60,089 nt of DNA from a virus. The notes under the pieces are model-generated. The model did not search any database. It saw only the letters and a program-made list of their open reading frames with translations, and had not been told where the DNA came from. Position numbers and translations under genes: made by a program. The stretch covers positions 1 to 60,089 of IMG/VR virus record IMGVR_UViG_3300028706_000329. The stretch is one strand, 5' to 3'. Positions 24,743 to 35,797 of this stretch are shown in pieces. The first letter of the stretch is position 1. Every line of letters begins with the position of its first letter.

Positions 24743-25846
24743 ATGGGACTAATAACACAAAGCGAAAGAGAATATTACGAAGGCGAACAGCTTTTTACAG
24801 GAGATGGGAGTGACACTACGTTTACATTAACGTTTACACCACTACCAACAGCTGAATCAAAATTTAGAGTTTTTCTTGATGGATTAGAAGTAGATGATGA
24901 TTTGCATAGTTATAATTCCAGCACAGGGGTTATAACATTTACTACAGCCCCAGGCAATGGAGTAATAATAAAAGTATTATTAGAAAACCAAAATACAGGT
25001 AATTATAAATATATATCATTAGACAATATAGTAAACAACTTTATGGTATCTTATATAGGAGACGGTAAAATTATAGACAATGCGAGAAAGCTAGATGTAT
25101 TATTCCACTGTAAAAGAGCAATACAAGAGTTTAGTTACGATATAACTAGAGTTGAAAAAATATTTGAAATAACAATACCTGCAAGCTTAACACTGCCGGT
25201 ACCACAAGATTACGTTAATTATGTTAAATTAGCATGGGCAGATGACAATGGCCTTGAAAGACCAATATATCCTGCTCGTCAAACATCTAGACCATCTAAA
25301 TCAGCATTACAGGATACAGATGCTACTTACTTATATGATAATGATAATTCTCTTTTATTAGCAGAGCCTGAAATTACTGAAAGCTTTAAAGGTATTGAAA
25401 CAAATCCTTCACTTGGATCATCAAGTTCAAAAGATTATTTTGCACAGAATCCAACATACAGTGATAGTATAATAGGTTATGGTAGAAGATATGGTAGTAG
25501 TCCTGAAAATTTACAAATAAACGGTGTATTTATACACGATGAAGCAAACGGTAAATTTGGATTTAGCAGTAATCTTTCAGGCAAAAACTTATTATTGCAT
25601 TATGTATCAGATGGGCTTGGAACTGATGCGGAAATGAAAATACATAAAATGGCAGAGGAAGCTGTTTATAAATATGTAGCGCATGCAATACTATCCACAA
25701 AAGCAGATATTCCTGAGTTTATTGTAAATAGATTTAAAAAAGATAGAAGAGCGGCAATGCGAAATGCTAAATTAAGATTATCAAATATTAAATTAAATGA
25801 GCTTTCTCAAATAATGAGAAACAAATCTAAACACTTAAAACATTAA
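24743..25846 (+). CDS. Head-tail connector/tail protein, putative (367 aa)
   Basis: Residues about 15-75 form a beta module (LFTGDGSDTTFTLTF ... RVFLDGLEVDD ... VITFTTAPGNGVIIKVLL) that also appears inside the long fibre at 5608. Residues 110-345 are a connector-like helical/beta part (HCKRAIQEFSYDITRVEKIFEI, VPQDYVNYVKLAWADDNG) with a basic helical C-terminus (RRAAMRNAKLRLSNIKLNEL). It is probably a tail adaptor or neck protein acting with the neighbouring genes. No symbol is warranted. Confidence 0.65.
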   Translation: MGLITQSEREYYEGEQLFTGDGSDTTFTLTFTPLPTAESKFRVFLDGLEVDDDLHSYNSSTGVITFTTAPGNGVIIKVLLENQNTGNYKYISLDNIVNNFMVSYIGDGKIIDNARKLDVLFHCKRAIQEFSYDITRVEKIFEITIPASLTLPVPQDYVNYVKLAWADDNGLERPIYPARQTSRPSKSALQDTDATYLYDNDNSLLLAEPEITESFKGIETNPSLGSSSSKDYFAQNPTYSDSIIGYGRRYGSSPENLQINGVFIHDEANGKFGFSSNLSGKNLLLHYVSDGLGTDAEMKIHKMAEEAVYKYVAHAILSTKADIPEFIVNRFKKDRRAAMRNAKLRLSNIKLNELSQIMRNKSKHLKH

Positions 25847-25850
25847 TTAA

Positions 25851-28800
25851 ATGCCACAAATTAAAAGAACTTTTCTTCAAGGTAAAATGAATAAAGACCT
25901 TGATGAAAGACTTATACCTGAAGGTGAATACAGAGATGGATCTAATATACAAATTTCTATATCAGATGGTAGTAATGTGGGAAGTGTTCAAAACATATTA
26001 GGTAATACTGTAATAAGCTATATTGCTGGCACAAATTTAAAATGTATAGGTACCATAACAGATCATACAAATGATAAAATATATTGGTATATAAAAGGAA
26101 CAAATTTTCAATGTATTGCTGAATACGATATAAATAATAATGCAGTAATACCTATATTAGTTGATTTAAGATCATCAACACAACAATTAAATTTTCCAGA
26201 TAAAACAATAACAGCTATTCAAATATTAGAAGGAAAGCTAGTGTGGTCTGACAATAATTCTGAGCCTAAATTATTAGATATTAATGATTTTAGAACTGCT
26301 TCTGCAAATAATTTTGGATCTACTACTCAAATAGAAAATGATGATTTTAAAGAAGAGCATATAACATTAATAAAGAAAAAACCCAATAACGCACCTACTG
26401 TTGCAATAGAAGAAATAGAAGCTACCACTGATCTTGGTATATTTAATGAAAAATTTATTAGATTTGCATATAGGTTTAAATATAACAACGGCCAATATTC
26501 AGTTATGTCGCCTTTTACTGAAACTGTTTTTTATCCTCCTACAAACCATAATCATAAAGATTATCCTTTTACTTATAATGTTGATGAAGGATATAATGAA
26601 AAAATGGTTAATAGTATAAAACAAATTAAACTGTCTGGCTTTGAAACTGGTTATGATGTAGAATCTATTGATATAATATATTCAGAAGCGGGAAATGTAA
26701 ATATATATATATATAAAACTATACCTTATGCTGATTTAAAATTAGCTAGCGGTTTAAATAATATAGTCACTATAAATAAAGAAAGTTTTTATGCTGTAAT
26801 AAACCCAGAACAACTAGATAGACAATACGATAATATACCGTATAGAGCCAAAGCTATGAGTATTGTAGCCAACAGGATAGTAATGGGTAATTATAAAGAT
26901 GGTATAGATTTAACAAACTATACTCCAGCTTTTAGTATATCGTTAGCAACAAGAAGAGCCGCTTTAGATTTAGATGGAAATGGTACTGCTACTGATTTTA
27001 ATATGCGAAGCGTAAAGTCGGGTAGAACATATCAATTTGGTATAGTTTTTGAAGATGAATATGGTAGGCAAACACCTGTTGTATCAAATGGAACAGGTAG
27101 TATAGAGGTGGAATATGAAGATTTTATAAATCAAATTAGTGGGGGAGTAGCTATAACATCGGGAAAAAACTTTAGAGTAGCGATGACCGGTAGTGCTCCC
27201 TCAAACAATAGGATTAAAAGGTTTAAGTATTATATTAAAGAAACATCAACACGTGATGCTTCGATGAAGTTTCATAATGTTATTTGCCATCAAGTAGCAC
27301 CGGCTTTAGTAGCAGGGCTAGTAGCAACTAAATCAGCTTTTTTAGTTGTTCCTTCAACAGAAATTAATAAAATACATGAAGGAGACTTTTTTGTTCTTAA
27401 AAAAGGATTAAATAGTGGCAAGCCTTTAGCTGGAATAGCAAACCCTAAAAAATATAGAGTAACTGCAAAAGAAGAGGATAAACCATTAGATTGTGATTAT
27501 AACGGGGAAGCAGAAGGAAGATTCTTTTTAAAAGTAGCTGTTGACAATAGCTCAGATCTATTAATTGACGAATCTGTTGATAGTACAAATGGAAATTTAG
27601 TAATTATGCCTTGGTTAAATTCTTCACCGGGCCATGAATGGTACACAGTAGCGGCTGGCGATATAGACACAAGTGATGGGGATATTTATTTATTAGATTT
27701 ATTAGCAGGTGGAACTAGATTTCAGTATTATTTAAAAAATGGTAATATTAGATATGTAATGACACCAAGTTACAGTGGCAGTTTAAATAAAGAAGCGCAA
27801 GGAGCTACTGCTACTATTCCTTGTGGCACAGAGTATGGGGTTTTAAAACAATTAAAAAATGATGTTAGTTTTAATTTAACAGATGGTGATTCTACAATAA
27901 AAGCAATTAGGTTTGATGTGGATAGTTTTGGAAAAGTAAAGAATTTTTACTTTTGTTATCTCGTATTTGGAGAAGATGTTGGAGAGCCTTTAATAATAGA
28001 AAAACTACCTGATGTTGAAGATAAAACAGATTTATACTGGGAAACCTCTGAGTCTTATCTTATAGCTGATTATACAAGTAATAAAGATTTAAGATACTGG
28101 AACTGTATTGATTTTGGTGATGGTGTTGAATCAGATACTATAAAAGATGATTTTAATAATGTTCCAATAACAAAAGGTGTTAGAGTAAATACTACTATAG
28201 CTAGAGAAAATTATCATTTAGTACAAAAAGAGCAAGAACATAAAAGTGGATTAATATACTCAGGTATATATAACTCAATAACAAGTGTAAACGATCTTAA
28301 TCAATTTAGCACAGGTAAAAAAATATCAAAAGAATTAAATACAGAATATGGTAGTATACAAAGATTAGATACTAGAGACACTGACTTAGTAGCTTATTGT
28401 GAAGATAAAGTGCTTAAAATATTAGCAGACAAAAATGCTTTATATAATGCGGATGGTTCTACTAACTTAATGATTTCAAATAAAGTTTTAGGAAAAGCAA
28501 TGCCCTATCTTGCTGATTACGGTATATCTCAAAATCCAGAATCTTTTGCGGAATTTGGTGGAGCATCTTATTTTGTAGATAAAGCTCGAAATGCTGTATT
28601 AAGATTAAGTCAAAATGGTATTGAAGATATATCAAGATATGGTATGACAAATTATTTTAGAGACAAATTAAATGAAAGTTATTCTGAAATAGTAGGAACA
28701 TATGATTTGCATTCCAAACAATATATAATATCTTTTCCAAATTTAAATGGCACCCCTGGAGAAAGTGTGTCTTTTAAGGAAAATGTAAAAGGTTGGCCAT

Positions 28801-30572
28801 CAAGGTTAACTTTTAATTTTGAAAATGGTGTGTCTATAAATGGTATTTTTTATACTTTTAAAGACGGGCAAATATGGAGACAACATAGCCCAGAGGGCGT
28901 TAGAAATAATTTTTATGGTCAAGATTATAATTCTGGTATTAAATTAATATTTCAAGATAATCCCTCTCAAATTAAAAATTTTTTAACATTAGGTTATGAG
29001 GGTACACAGGCTAAAACAGCAACTAAAAAAGGTTGGGTAGTAAATAGCGTTGTAACCAACGAGCAAGAAGGTAAAATAGTTGAATTTAAAGAAAAAGAAG
29101 GTAAATGGTATTCTCAAATATCTGGTATGCCAAGTAATTTAGAAAATTTGGATAGTAAAGAGTTTACAGTACAGGGTCTTGGAAATTTAGGTGAATTTAA
29201 TAATACACAAGTAAGCCCAACTCCAACACCAACAAATACTCGTACTGCAACTCCAACGCCTACTCCAACTAATACGCCTACCCCCACTCCAACTCAAAAT
29301 ATTACTCCAACACCAACACCTACTAATACAGCTACAGCTACTCCAACGCCTACTAAATCTCCAACACCAACACCCACAATAAGTGTTACACCAACATCAA
29401 CAGCCACAAAAACTCCAACCCCAACACCTACGGTAACTTCATCACCAACTCCAACTCCGGGGGTATCGGGATCACCGACGCCTACTCCAACCCCAACGCC
29501 TTCGTCTACTCCATCAGCAGGGGCTGATCCAACTCCAACCCCGACTCCTAGTCAATCATATGTAGTCGCTTTTTACGAATTAAAACAATGTGGTAGTAAC
29601 CAAATAGGATTTAGAACATCAACAACAACACAAGCACAATCATATGCTGCAAATACAAGGTTACAAGATACGTCAAGCGGTTTGTACTATATTATAACAG
29701 GAGAATTAACGACATCAGGAGGTATTATAACAGCTAATGATACAGGACAAACAGGTTGTCCTCAACAAAGCGGTAGTGAGTTTTTTTATGGACTGCAAAA
29801 ATGTGATGACAGTACTACCGGATTTAGAACTGAACAAACAACAGCTCAAATAACTTTTGCTGTAAATGATAGGGTTCAAGACGTTGCGGGAACAAACTAT
29901 TTAGTTGTAAGCACAAATGTAAATGGTCCATCAGCAGTAAGTGCAGGTGCTATGACAGCAACAGGGTCTACAGGGTGTCCTGCCTTACCTACCCCAACTC
30001 CAACACAATCACCAGTTGCTACGCAAACGCCAACAACATTTTTTGCTACTATGATTACTTGTGATGATCCTGCTGGCGCAATATTAGGTGTGTCAGACAG
30101 CTCTGTAATACCTACTAGCTTAGTAATATACGATGGAACAGAATGTTATAGATTTTTAAATACTAATCAAAGACAGCCTAGTACGGATATAGATGATTCA
30201 TCTTTTACTAAATTTAATAGTACCGCATCAGTGGGGCTTAATTGTGCGGCTTGCTTCGATAGTATATTTGGTGTAACACCAACGCCAACCCCATCAACAG
30301 CTCCTTCATGTCATGGTGTTAATTTATTTAGGACTAAAGCAAACCCTCAAAGTAGTTCATCAGCAGAATCAACATTATGTGGTACAGGCTCTGCAGCCGT
30401 ACAAACATTTATAAACGCAACATCGTTAGCTTCGGCTACAGCTGTTTACACTTCGTCAGGCTGTTCAACATTTGAGTCAGGAACAAAATATTATTCTGAA
30501 ATTCCAGGCACATATTATGTGTGGAATGGTAGTTCATTAAGTGGACCGTTTTCAGGATTAAATTGCCAGTAA
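25851..30572 (+). CDS. Large tail protein with Pro/Thr mucin-like linker and Cys-rich modules
   Basis: A 1573-residue protein. Residues 1-1120 resemble a podovirus tail-tube or nozzle protein ([27 protein letters not shown] at the start, repeated beta segments such as [16 protein letters not shown]), with a size and place like T7 gp12. Residues about 1121-1237 are almost pure Pro-Thr dipeptide repeats with Ser, Asn and Ala. The last about 335 residues hold Cys-containing modules. Two are clear tandem repeats (FYELKQC ... GQTGCP and FYGLQKC ... GSTGCP), then two looser ones separated by short PTPTP linkers. The exposed end is probably a receptor-binding extension. Two glycosyltransferase genes follow immediately. 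Confidence 0.78.
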   Translation: MPQIKRTFLQGKMNKDLDERLIPEGEYRDGSNIQISISDGSNVGSVQNILGNTVISYIAGTNLKCIGTITDHTNDKIYWYIKGTNFQCIAEYDINNNAVIPILVDLRSSTQQLNFPDKTITAIQILEGKLVWSDNNSEPKLLDINDFRTASANNFGSTTQIENDDFKEEHITLIKKKPNNAPTVAIEEIEATTDLGIFNEKFIRFAYRFKYNNGQYSVMSPFTETVFYPPTNHNHKDYPFTYNVDEGYNEKMVNSIKQIKLSGFETGYDVESIDIIYSEAGNVNIYIYKTIPYADLKLASGLNNIVTINKESFYAVINPEQLDRQYDNIPYRAKAMSIVANRIVMGNYKDGIDLTNYTPAFSISLATRRAALDLDGNGTATDFNMRSVKSGRTYQFGIVFEDEYGRQTPVVSNGTGSIEVEYEDFINQISGGVAITSGKNFRVAMTGSAPSNNRIKRFKYYIKETSTRDASMKFHNVICHQVAPALVAGLVATKSAFLVVPSTEINKIHEGDFFVLKKGLNSGKPLAGIANPKKYRVTAKEEDKPLDCDYNGEAEGRFFLKVAVDNSSDLLIDESVDSTNGNLVIMPWLNSSPGHEWYTVAAGDIDTSDGDIYLLDLLAGGTRFQYYLKNGNIRYVMTPSYSGSLNKEAQGATATIPCGTEYGVLKQLKNDVSFNLTDGDSTIKAIRFDVDSFGKVKNFYFCYLVFGEDVGEPLIIEKLPDVEDKTDLYWETSESYLIADYTSNKDLRYWNCIDFGDGVESDTIKDDFNNVPITKGVRVNTTIARENYHLVQKEQEHKSGLIYSGIYNSITSVNDLNQFSTGKKISKELNTEYGSIQRLDTRDTDLVAYCEDKVLKILADKNALYNADGSTNLMISNKVLGKAMPYLADYGISQNPESFAEFGGASYFVDKARNAVLRLSQNGIEDISRYGMTNYFRDKLNESYSEIVGTYDLHSKQYIISFPNLNGTPGESVSFKENVKGWPSRLTFNFENGVSINGIFYTFKDGQIWRQHSPEGVRNNFYGQDYNSGIKLIFQDNPSQIKNFLTLGYEGTQAKTATKKGWVVNSVVTNEQEGKIVEFKEKEGKWYSQISGMPSNLENLDSKEFTVQGLGNLGEFNNTQVSPTPTPTNTRTATPTPTPTNTPTPTPTQNITPTPTPTNTATATPTPTKSPTPTPTISVTPTSTATKTPTPTPTVTSSPTPTPGVSGSPTPTPTPTPSSTPSAGADPTPTPTPSQSYVVAFYELKQCGSNQIGFRTSTTTQAQSYAANTRLQDTSSGLYYIITGELTTSGGIITANDTGQTGCPQQSGSEFFYGLQKCDDSTTGFRTEQTTAQITFAVNDRVQDVAGTNYLVVSTNVNGPSAVSAGAMTATGSTGCPALPTPTPTQSPVATQTPTTFFATMITCDDPAGAILGVSDSSVIPTSLVIYDGTECYRFLNTNQRQPSTDIDDSSFTKFNSTASVGLNCAACFDSIFGVTPTPTPSTAPSCHGVNLFRTKANPQSSSSAESTLCGTGSAAVQTFINATSLASATAVYTSSGCSTFESGTKYYSEIPGTYYVWNGSSLSGPFSGLNCQ

Positions 30573-30600
30573 AAAAATAAAAACAATTAAATTATATTAA

Positions 30601-31827
30601 ATGAAAAATACAATCTTTGTTCAGATTGCGAGTTATCGTGATCCTGAATTATTACCAACATTAAGGGATTTAATTAAAAATTCCAAATACCCGCAGAATT
30701 TAAAAATATGTATAGCATGGCAACATGATATAAATGATAAGTGGGATAACCTTGATGAATTTAAAAACGATAAAAGATTTGAAATAATTGACATTAAGCA
30801 CGACGAATCTGAAGGATGTTGTTGGGCTAGAAATTATATTCAACAAAAATACTCAGGAGAAAAATATACGTTGCAATTAGATTCTCATCATAGATTTGTA
30901 AAAAATTGGGATGAAAAATTAATAAAAATGTATAATAATCTAAAAAATAAGGGACATAATAAACCTTTAATTACTGGTTATATACCGTCATATGAGCCTA
31001 AAAATGATCCTAAAGGCAGAGCTAGTAAAGCTTGGGGTATGCAGTTTGACAGATTTACACCTGAGGGGGTAGTATTTTTTCTACCTTATTGGTTTGATAA
31101 TAAGCTAAAAGAGCCTCTTCCGGCTAGGTTTTATTCAGCACATTTTACATTTACAACTGGGGATTTTTGTAAAGAAGTGCCACACGACCCAGATATGTAT
31201 TTTCACGGAGAAGAAATATCTATAGCAGTAAGAGCTTTTACACATGGATACGACCTATTTCATTCTAACGAATTAATTGCGTGGCATGAGTACACAAGAG
31301 AGGGGCGTACAAAACACTGGGATGATCATAAAAATTGGACTGAAATAAATAAAGCTTCACACCTTAGAATGAGACAACTACTGGGGGTAGATGGGGAACA
31401 TTGTGCTCCTTGCGTTAAAAATGCTTTTGGTGATTTTGGCCTAGGAAATAAAAGAACATTAGAAGAATACCAAGAATACGCTGGAATAAATTTTAAAACT
31501 AGAAACGTAAGAAAATCTACACTTGATAACAATATTCCTACGTTGGGTAAAAAAAATGAACCTTTTACTAAAAAATTTAAACATATAATTGATTTAAATT
31601 CTAACAATTTTAAATATGATGACTACACTTTTGCTGCTATTATATTAGAAGATAAAAATGGTAAATCATTATACAGAAAAGATGAAGATTCTTTTATGGA
31701 TAAAATGAGTGAGAAAGTGGCTTTTCACATAGATGTTGAAGCCAACATTAGTAAACCTTACAAGTGGGTAGTGTGGGCATATTCTCAAAAGAATGAATGG
31801 GCAGAAAAATTAGAAGGAGTCTTATAA
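30601..31827 (+). CDS. Glycosyltransferase, Skp1/GlcNAc-transferase-like family
   Basis: A 408-residue protein. The start IFVQIASYRDPELLPTLRDL and CIAWQHD, then LQLDSHHRF (residues 91-98, the metal/nucleotide-sugar motif region), GYIPSYEP and FTFTTGDFCKEVPHDPDMYFHGEEIS match the family I know as GlcNAc-transferase (PF11397-like), whose founder modifies hydroxyproline of Skp1. A C-terminal domain (about 310-408) is extra and beta-rich. The sugar and acceptor here are unknown. Position directly after the Pro/Thr-rich tail protein suggests virion glycosylation; modified DNA is the alternative acceptor. It overlaps the next gene by one base. Confidence 0.78.
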   Translation: MKNTIFVQIASYRDPELLPTLRDLIKNSKYPQNLKICIAWQHDINDKWDNLDEFKNDKRFEIIDIKHDESEGCCWARNYIQQKYSGEKYTLQLDSHHRFVKNWDEKLIKMYNNLKNKGHNKPLITGYIPSYEPKNDPKGRASKAWGMQFDRFTPEGVVFFLPYWFDNKLKEPLPARFYSAHFTFTTGDFCKEVPHDPDMYFHGEEISIAVRAFTHGYDLFHSNELIAWHEYTREGRTKHWDDHKNWTEINKASHLRMRQLLGVDGEHCAPCVKNAFGDFGLGNKRTLEEYQEYAGINFKTRNVRKSTLDNNIPTLGKKNEPFTKKFKHIIDLNSNNFKYDDYTFAAIILEDKNGKSLYRKDEDSFMDKMSEKVAFHIDVEANISKPYKWVVWAYSQKNEWAEKLEGVL

Positions 31828-33422
31828 TGAAAAAAATAACTTTAGTTACTGGATTTTGGGATATAGGCAGAAACAATCTTGAGGGGCATTGGAAAAGAAG
31901 TGAGCAATCTTATATAGATAAATTAAATAGTTTATTAAAAATTGGGCACAATTTTATAGTGTTTGGTGATGATGATTTAAAAAGTAAAATACCGGACAGT
32001 GAAAACATACAGTTTATACATAAAGATTTAAACTGGTTTAAAAATGATTTTTTTGATAGTATACAAAAAATTAGAACTGATAAAAATTGGTATAATCAAT
32101 CTAGTTGGTTACCCGAATCCACGCAAGCGAAGCTCGAATACTACAATCCAGTAGTAATGTCTAAAATGATGCTTTTAAATGATGCTAGAATATTAGATAA
32201 GTTTGACAGCGATTACATGTTTTGGATTGATGCGGGCATATCTACTACTGTTCATTTAGGGTATTTTACTCACGATAATGTATTATCTAATATTGTAGAA
32301 AATTTAAATAATTTTTTATTTGTGTGTTTTCCGTATAAAGCAGAAAATGAAATTCATGGATTTTCGTACCCCGCAATAAATAAATATTGTAATAATGAAA
32401 ATGTTGAGTATGTGGCTAGAGCAGGGTTTTTTGGAGGTAAGAAAAAAGATATTGAAAAAATATTTTTTAATTACTACAGGTTGTTAAGTAGAACACTATC
32501 TGATGGTTATATGGGAACAGAAGAAAGCATATTTAGTATTATGCTTTATAAACATAAAGATTTAATTGAAAAGTTTATAATAAACGAAGATGGTCTTTTA
32601 AGCACATTTTTTGAAGCAGCTAAAAATAAAAACATATTTAAAACTAGAATTGGTTTGTACGCAATAAGTTTTAATTCACCAAATCAATTTAAAAAACTAT
32701 GTAAAAGCATAATTAAATATGATCCTGCTTTTATAAAAAATACTGAAAAGTATTTACTAAACAATTCTACTAAACCAGAGTTTAATAAAGACTATAATAA
32801 AATTTGTAAACAGTATGGATTTACAGAAATTAAAAAAAACAATATTGGAATATGCGGTGGAAGACAATTTATAGCTGAACATTTTGAAAAAGCTGAGTTG
32901 GATTATTATTATTTTTTTGAAGACGATATGTTGTTTTATGATGGAAAAGAAAATAAATGTGAAAATGGCTTTGTTAGAAAAGTAAAAAATATATTTAATA
33001 AAACAGTAAACATTATAAAATCTGAAAAACTAGATTTTTTAAAATTAAACTTTACTGAATTTTTTGGAAATAACTCAGAACAATGGGCTTGGCATAATTT
33101 ACCTGAAAATAAAAGAATTGAATATTTTGGTGATTTACCTCATAAACCTTTTGTTTCTTATAATAACATTAAATCTTATAAAAAACTAGCATATGCTACA
33201 GGGGAGGTTTATTATTGTAATTGGCCTCAAATAGTTTCAAAAAAAGGTAATAAAGAAATGTTTATAAAAAAACCTTTTGAGCACCCATTTGAACAAACAT
33301 GGATGTCTGATATATACCAAAAATATAAAAAAAATATAATTAAGTCCGCAGTGCTACTGGCTTCACCTACAGAGCATAATAGATTTGAGCATTATGAAAA
33401 AGAGGAAAGAAAAGAAAATTAA
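31827..33422 (+). CDS. Two-domain glycosyltransferase (HtrL/YibB-like plus second GT)
   Basis: ATG at 31827 is chosen because it follows a clear GAAGGAG ribosome site and overlaps the previous stop (TAATG). The result is 531 residues. Residues 1-280 look like the HtrL/YibB glycosyltransferase family (TLVTGFWDIGR, MSKMMLLNDARI, DYMFWIDAGIS with Asp135, and GTEESIFSIM). From about 285 a second GT-like domain starts (LYAISFNSPNQFKKLCKSII) with an acidic FFEDDMLFYDG motif near residue 365 and a galactosyltransferase-like PFEHPFEQTWMSDIY end. It is probably a fusion of two transferases that act in sequence with the upstream enzyme. Confidence 0.75.
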   Translation: MKKITLVTGFWDIGRNNLEGHWKRSEQSYIDKLNSLLKIGHNFIVFGDDDLKSKIPDSENIQFIHKDLNWFKNDFFDSIQKIRTDKNWYNQSSWLPESTQAKLEYYNPVVMSKMMLLNDARILDKFDSDYMFWIDAGISTTVHLGYFTHDNVLSNIVENLNNFLFVCFPYKAENEIHGFSYPAINKYCNNENVEYVARAGFFGGKKKDIEKIFFNYYRLLSRTLSDGYMGTEESIFSIMLYKHKDLIEKFIINEDGLLSTFFEAAKNKNIFKTRIGLYAISFNSPNQFKKLCKSIIKYDPAFIKNTEKYLLNNSTKPEFNKDYNKICKQYGFTEIKKNNIGICGGRQFIAEHFEKAELDYYYFFEDDMLFYDGKENKCENGFVRKVKNIFNKTVNIIKSEKLDFLKLNFTEFFGNNSEQWAWHNLPENKRIEYFGDLPHKPFVSYNNIKSYKKLAYATGEVYYCNWPQIVSKKGNKEMFIKKPFEHPFEQTWMSDIYQKYKKNIIKSAVLLASPTEHNRFEHYEKEERKEN

Positions 33423-33452
33423 TAATAGTATAATTAACGTAATAATAACAAT

Positions 33453-33773
33453 ATGAGTTCAATAACATTAAACGCTTCATTTGATAAAAATGTATCATTA
33501 CAAATAAATGATGTTATATATTATCAAAATGTTGCAGGTGGAACCAAAAGAATAGGTCCTTTGATTTCAAAATCAAACACTACTATTACATGCACCGTAG
33601 ATGGCGATGTTAGTAGCCTTAACAATGGTAATTTTTTGTTTTTTGTTAAAGAAAACGAAATTAACACTTCTAGTTTAATAGGCTATTTTGCAGAAATAGA
33701 TTTTACAAACGATTCACGGGAATATGCAGAGTTATTTGCTGTAAATTCAGAAATTTCAATAAGTAGTAATTAA
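33453..33773 (+). CDS. Small beta-rich protein (106 aa)
   Basis: Function not recognised. It is a Ser/Asn/Ile-rich beta-type protein (ITLNASFDKNVSLQINDVIYY, ITCTVDGDVSSL), ending YAELFAVNSEISISSN. It lies between the glycosyltransferases and internal virion genes and is probably a minor virion or tail component. No membrane or signal segment is seen. Confidence 0.6.
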   Translation: MSSITLNASFDKNVSLQINDVIYYQNVAGGTKRIGPLISKSNTTITCTVDGDVSSLNNGNFLFFVKENEINTSSLIGYFAEIDFTNDSREYAELFAVNSEISISSN

Positions 33774-33785
33774 AAAATAAAAAAC

Positions 33786-34433
33786 ATGGCAGCAGGAACA
33801 GCAGCAAAAATAGCAATCAAAGCATTACCCGGGGTAATTAAAGGTATCGGAGGTTTATTTGGAGCAAAGGGAGCACAGTCAAGAGTTTCAAGCGCGCAGG
33901 GAAAATATGATAATGCAATGCAAACATTTGAGGGGTTTGAATTTGAAAACCCATATGCTAAACTTGATAACAAAATGGACAATATTGAACTTGCAACTCA
34001 GTCAGCAGAATTAGAATATCAAGAACAGCAAGCTACATTAGCCCAAACGCTAGATGCTCTCCGTGGTGGCGGGGGTGGAACGGGAACCGCGGCTGTTGCG
34101 CAAGCAGTTGCAAGACAACAAATGGCGGGTCAGCAAAGAATATCAGCAAAGTTAGAACAGCAAGAAATGCAAAACGAATTGAGGTCTAGACAAGCGGCTA
34201 TGCAATTACAGCAACTTGAAGCACAAGGAGCAATGAAAGTGCAAGGAATGGAATTTGACAGACAGTCTACTATAGTAGGTATGAGACAACAAGAATTAGC
34301 AGGGGCTTTAGAAGCGCAAGCTGAAAACAAAAGTTCTATGTTTGAAGGTCTTGGAAGTTTAGCTCTAGGAGGAGCAGCGGGCGGGTTGTTTGGTGATAAA
34401 GTTAAGGGTTTTATAGATAAAATAGGAGAATAA
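33786..34433 (+). CDS. Internal virion protein, putative (gp14-like)
   Basis: A 215-residue protein with a hydrophobic, Gly/Ala-rich N-terminus (residues 1-33) that could insert in a membrane, a Gln/Glu/Ala-rich long helix from 45 to 185, and a Gly-rich hydrophobic end (GLGSLALGGAAGGLFGDKV). This amphipathic plan and its place before two larger virion genes resemble the T7 ejection protein gp14. Such proteins leave the capsid and form part of the DNA-translocation channel through the cell envelope. Confidence 0.65.
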   Translation: MAAGTAAKIAIKALPGVIKGIGGLFGAKGAQSRVSSAQGKYDNAMQTFEGFEFENPYAKLDNKMDNIELATQSAELEYQEQQATLAQTLDALRGGGGGTGTAAVAQAVARQQMAGQQRISAKLEQQEMQNELRSRQAAMQLQQLEAQGAMKVQGMEFDRQSTIVGMRQQELAGALEAQAENKSSMFEGLGSLALGGAAGGLFGDKVKGFIDKIGE

Positions 34434-34435
34434 TT

Positions 34436-35794
34436 ATGGCAGCAGATAAAGGATTAATAGCGGGTGCAGCAGCATTAGCAAAAGCGCAATCAAAAGCGGG
34501 ATCAGCCGCTGTAACAGGATTAGGAAAAGCGGCAAAAGATTTTTCAACAAATGTTGACTTAATACTTAAGGAACAAGCAAAACAAGACGAAGCGGCTAAA
34601 AAGCAAAAAGCAGCTGATTTAAAAAACATGGCTAGCCTTAATAAAAGTAACGCGTTAGTCCAAGGCGTGATTAGAGAGCAAGATAGAAAGCTTTTGCAAG
34701 GTGAGTATGAAACTCATTTTTCTTCTGGTTCAGCAGACATAAACAGCGGGGCGTGGAATGAGGGTGGTATGATAGATTTTCAAAACAGGGATAATTCATT
34801 GGGCTCTTTTGCTAAAAATATAAACGGAGTAGAAGCGGACTTTGCTGCAGGACAGGAGAGGCTTCAACTAGGGGTCCCAAGTGATGCTATTAGCATTGAA
34901 GATAGACGCTATAAAATATTCACGGGTTATGGAAATTCTGAGTACACATGGGAAGATAAAACGGATGGAAAAGGTAAAGGGTTACAAAATAAAATAAGAA
35001 ATTTTGAAGGAATTGGGCAAGTAACCGATGAGGAAATTAAAGAAGCTATTGCATACGGTACACAAACAAAAAACGTTAAACAAATAACAGATTATTCTAA
35101 TACAGTTCAACAAGGATTTGCAAGAGCAGACAGCGAATTTAAGGCTGAAAGTGTAATAACAAATATACTAAATCAAAACAGTACAAATGAGCAGATGGAA
35201 AATCTTTTAACAAATGTTTATGATAGCAGAGACAGTGGAACACCGTTAAACATAACTACTTTAAAAAATGAAGAAAAAGATTTAAATGATGAAAATGAAT
35301 ATAATAAGTATTTAAAAGATTTATTAAAAGGACAGTTAGAAATAGATAAAGCTTCGCATTATCAGGAACCGCCTGAAGATAAACCAGACGAAGTAGATGA
35401 GAGTAGAACATCTGCTACCAACACAGCTAATACTATGATAGGGCAATTAGGTAAAGGGGTTGAAGGTGTTACAAACTTTTTAACATCATTTTGGGAAGAT
35501 CCTAGCCAAGGTGCTTCAAACACAAAAGTAACTAATAATGGAAACAATGTTAGAATAGTTACAGACCAAATTCAAAAAGTAAGTAAAACTACTGGATTAC
35601 CAGAGTTTGAAGAAGATGGTAAAACACCTATATATATAGATGTAACAAGAAATTACAATCTTAAAGACACTCAAAGTTTATATAATTTTGTAAACCAAGT
35701 TATTAATAACAGTAATTTAAGTACAAAAGTTAAAAATATATTAAAAGAAAAACCTGCTTCATTCTGGGCTGCTTCTATTAATAATAACAATTAA
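34436..35794 (+). CDS. Internal virion protein, putative (452 aa)
   Basis: It starts two bases after the preceding stop. It begins Ala/Gly-rich (GLIAGAAALAKAQSKAGSAA), then is a hydrophilic helical protein rich in Asn, Gln and Lys, with no enzyme motif. The order small, medium, very large internal protein (this gene is second) mirrors gp14-gp15-gp16 of T7, suggesting the middle part of an ejection complex. The role is inferred from gene order. Confidence 0.62.
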   Translation: MAADKGLIAGAAALAKAQSKAGSAAVTGLGKAAKDFSTNVDLILKEQAKQDEAAKKQKAADLKNMASLNKSNALVQGVIREQDRKLLQGEYETHFSSGSADINSGAWNEGGMIDFQNRDNSLGSFAKNINGVEADFAAGQERLQLGVPSDAISIEDRRYKIFTGYGNSEYTWEDKTDGKGKGLQNKIRNFEGIGQVTDEEIKEAIAYGTQTKNVKQITDYSNTVQQGFARADSEFKAESVITNILNQNSTNEQMENLLTNVYDSRDSGTPLNITTLKNEEKDLNDENEYNKYLKDLLKGQLEIDKASHYQEPPEDKPDEVDESRTSATNTANTMIGQLGKGVEGVTNFLTSFWEDPSQGASNTKVTNNGNNVRIVTDQIQKVSKTTGLPEFEEDGKTPIYIDVTRNYNLKDTQSLYNFVNQVINNSNLSTKVKNILKEKPASFWAASINNNN

Positions 35795-35797
35795 ATC

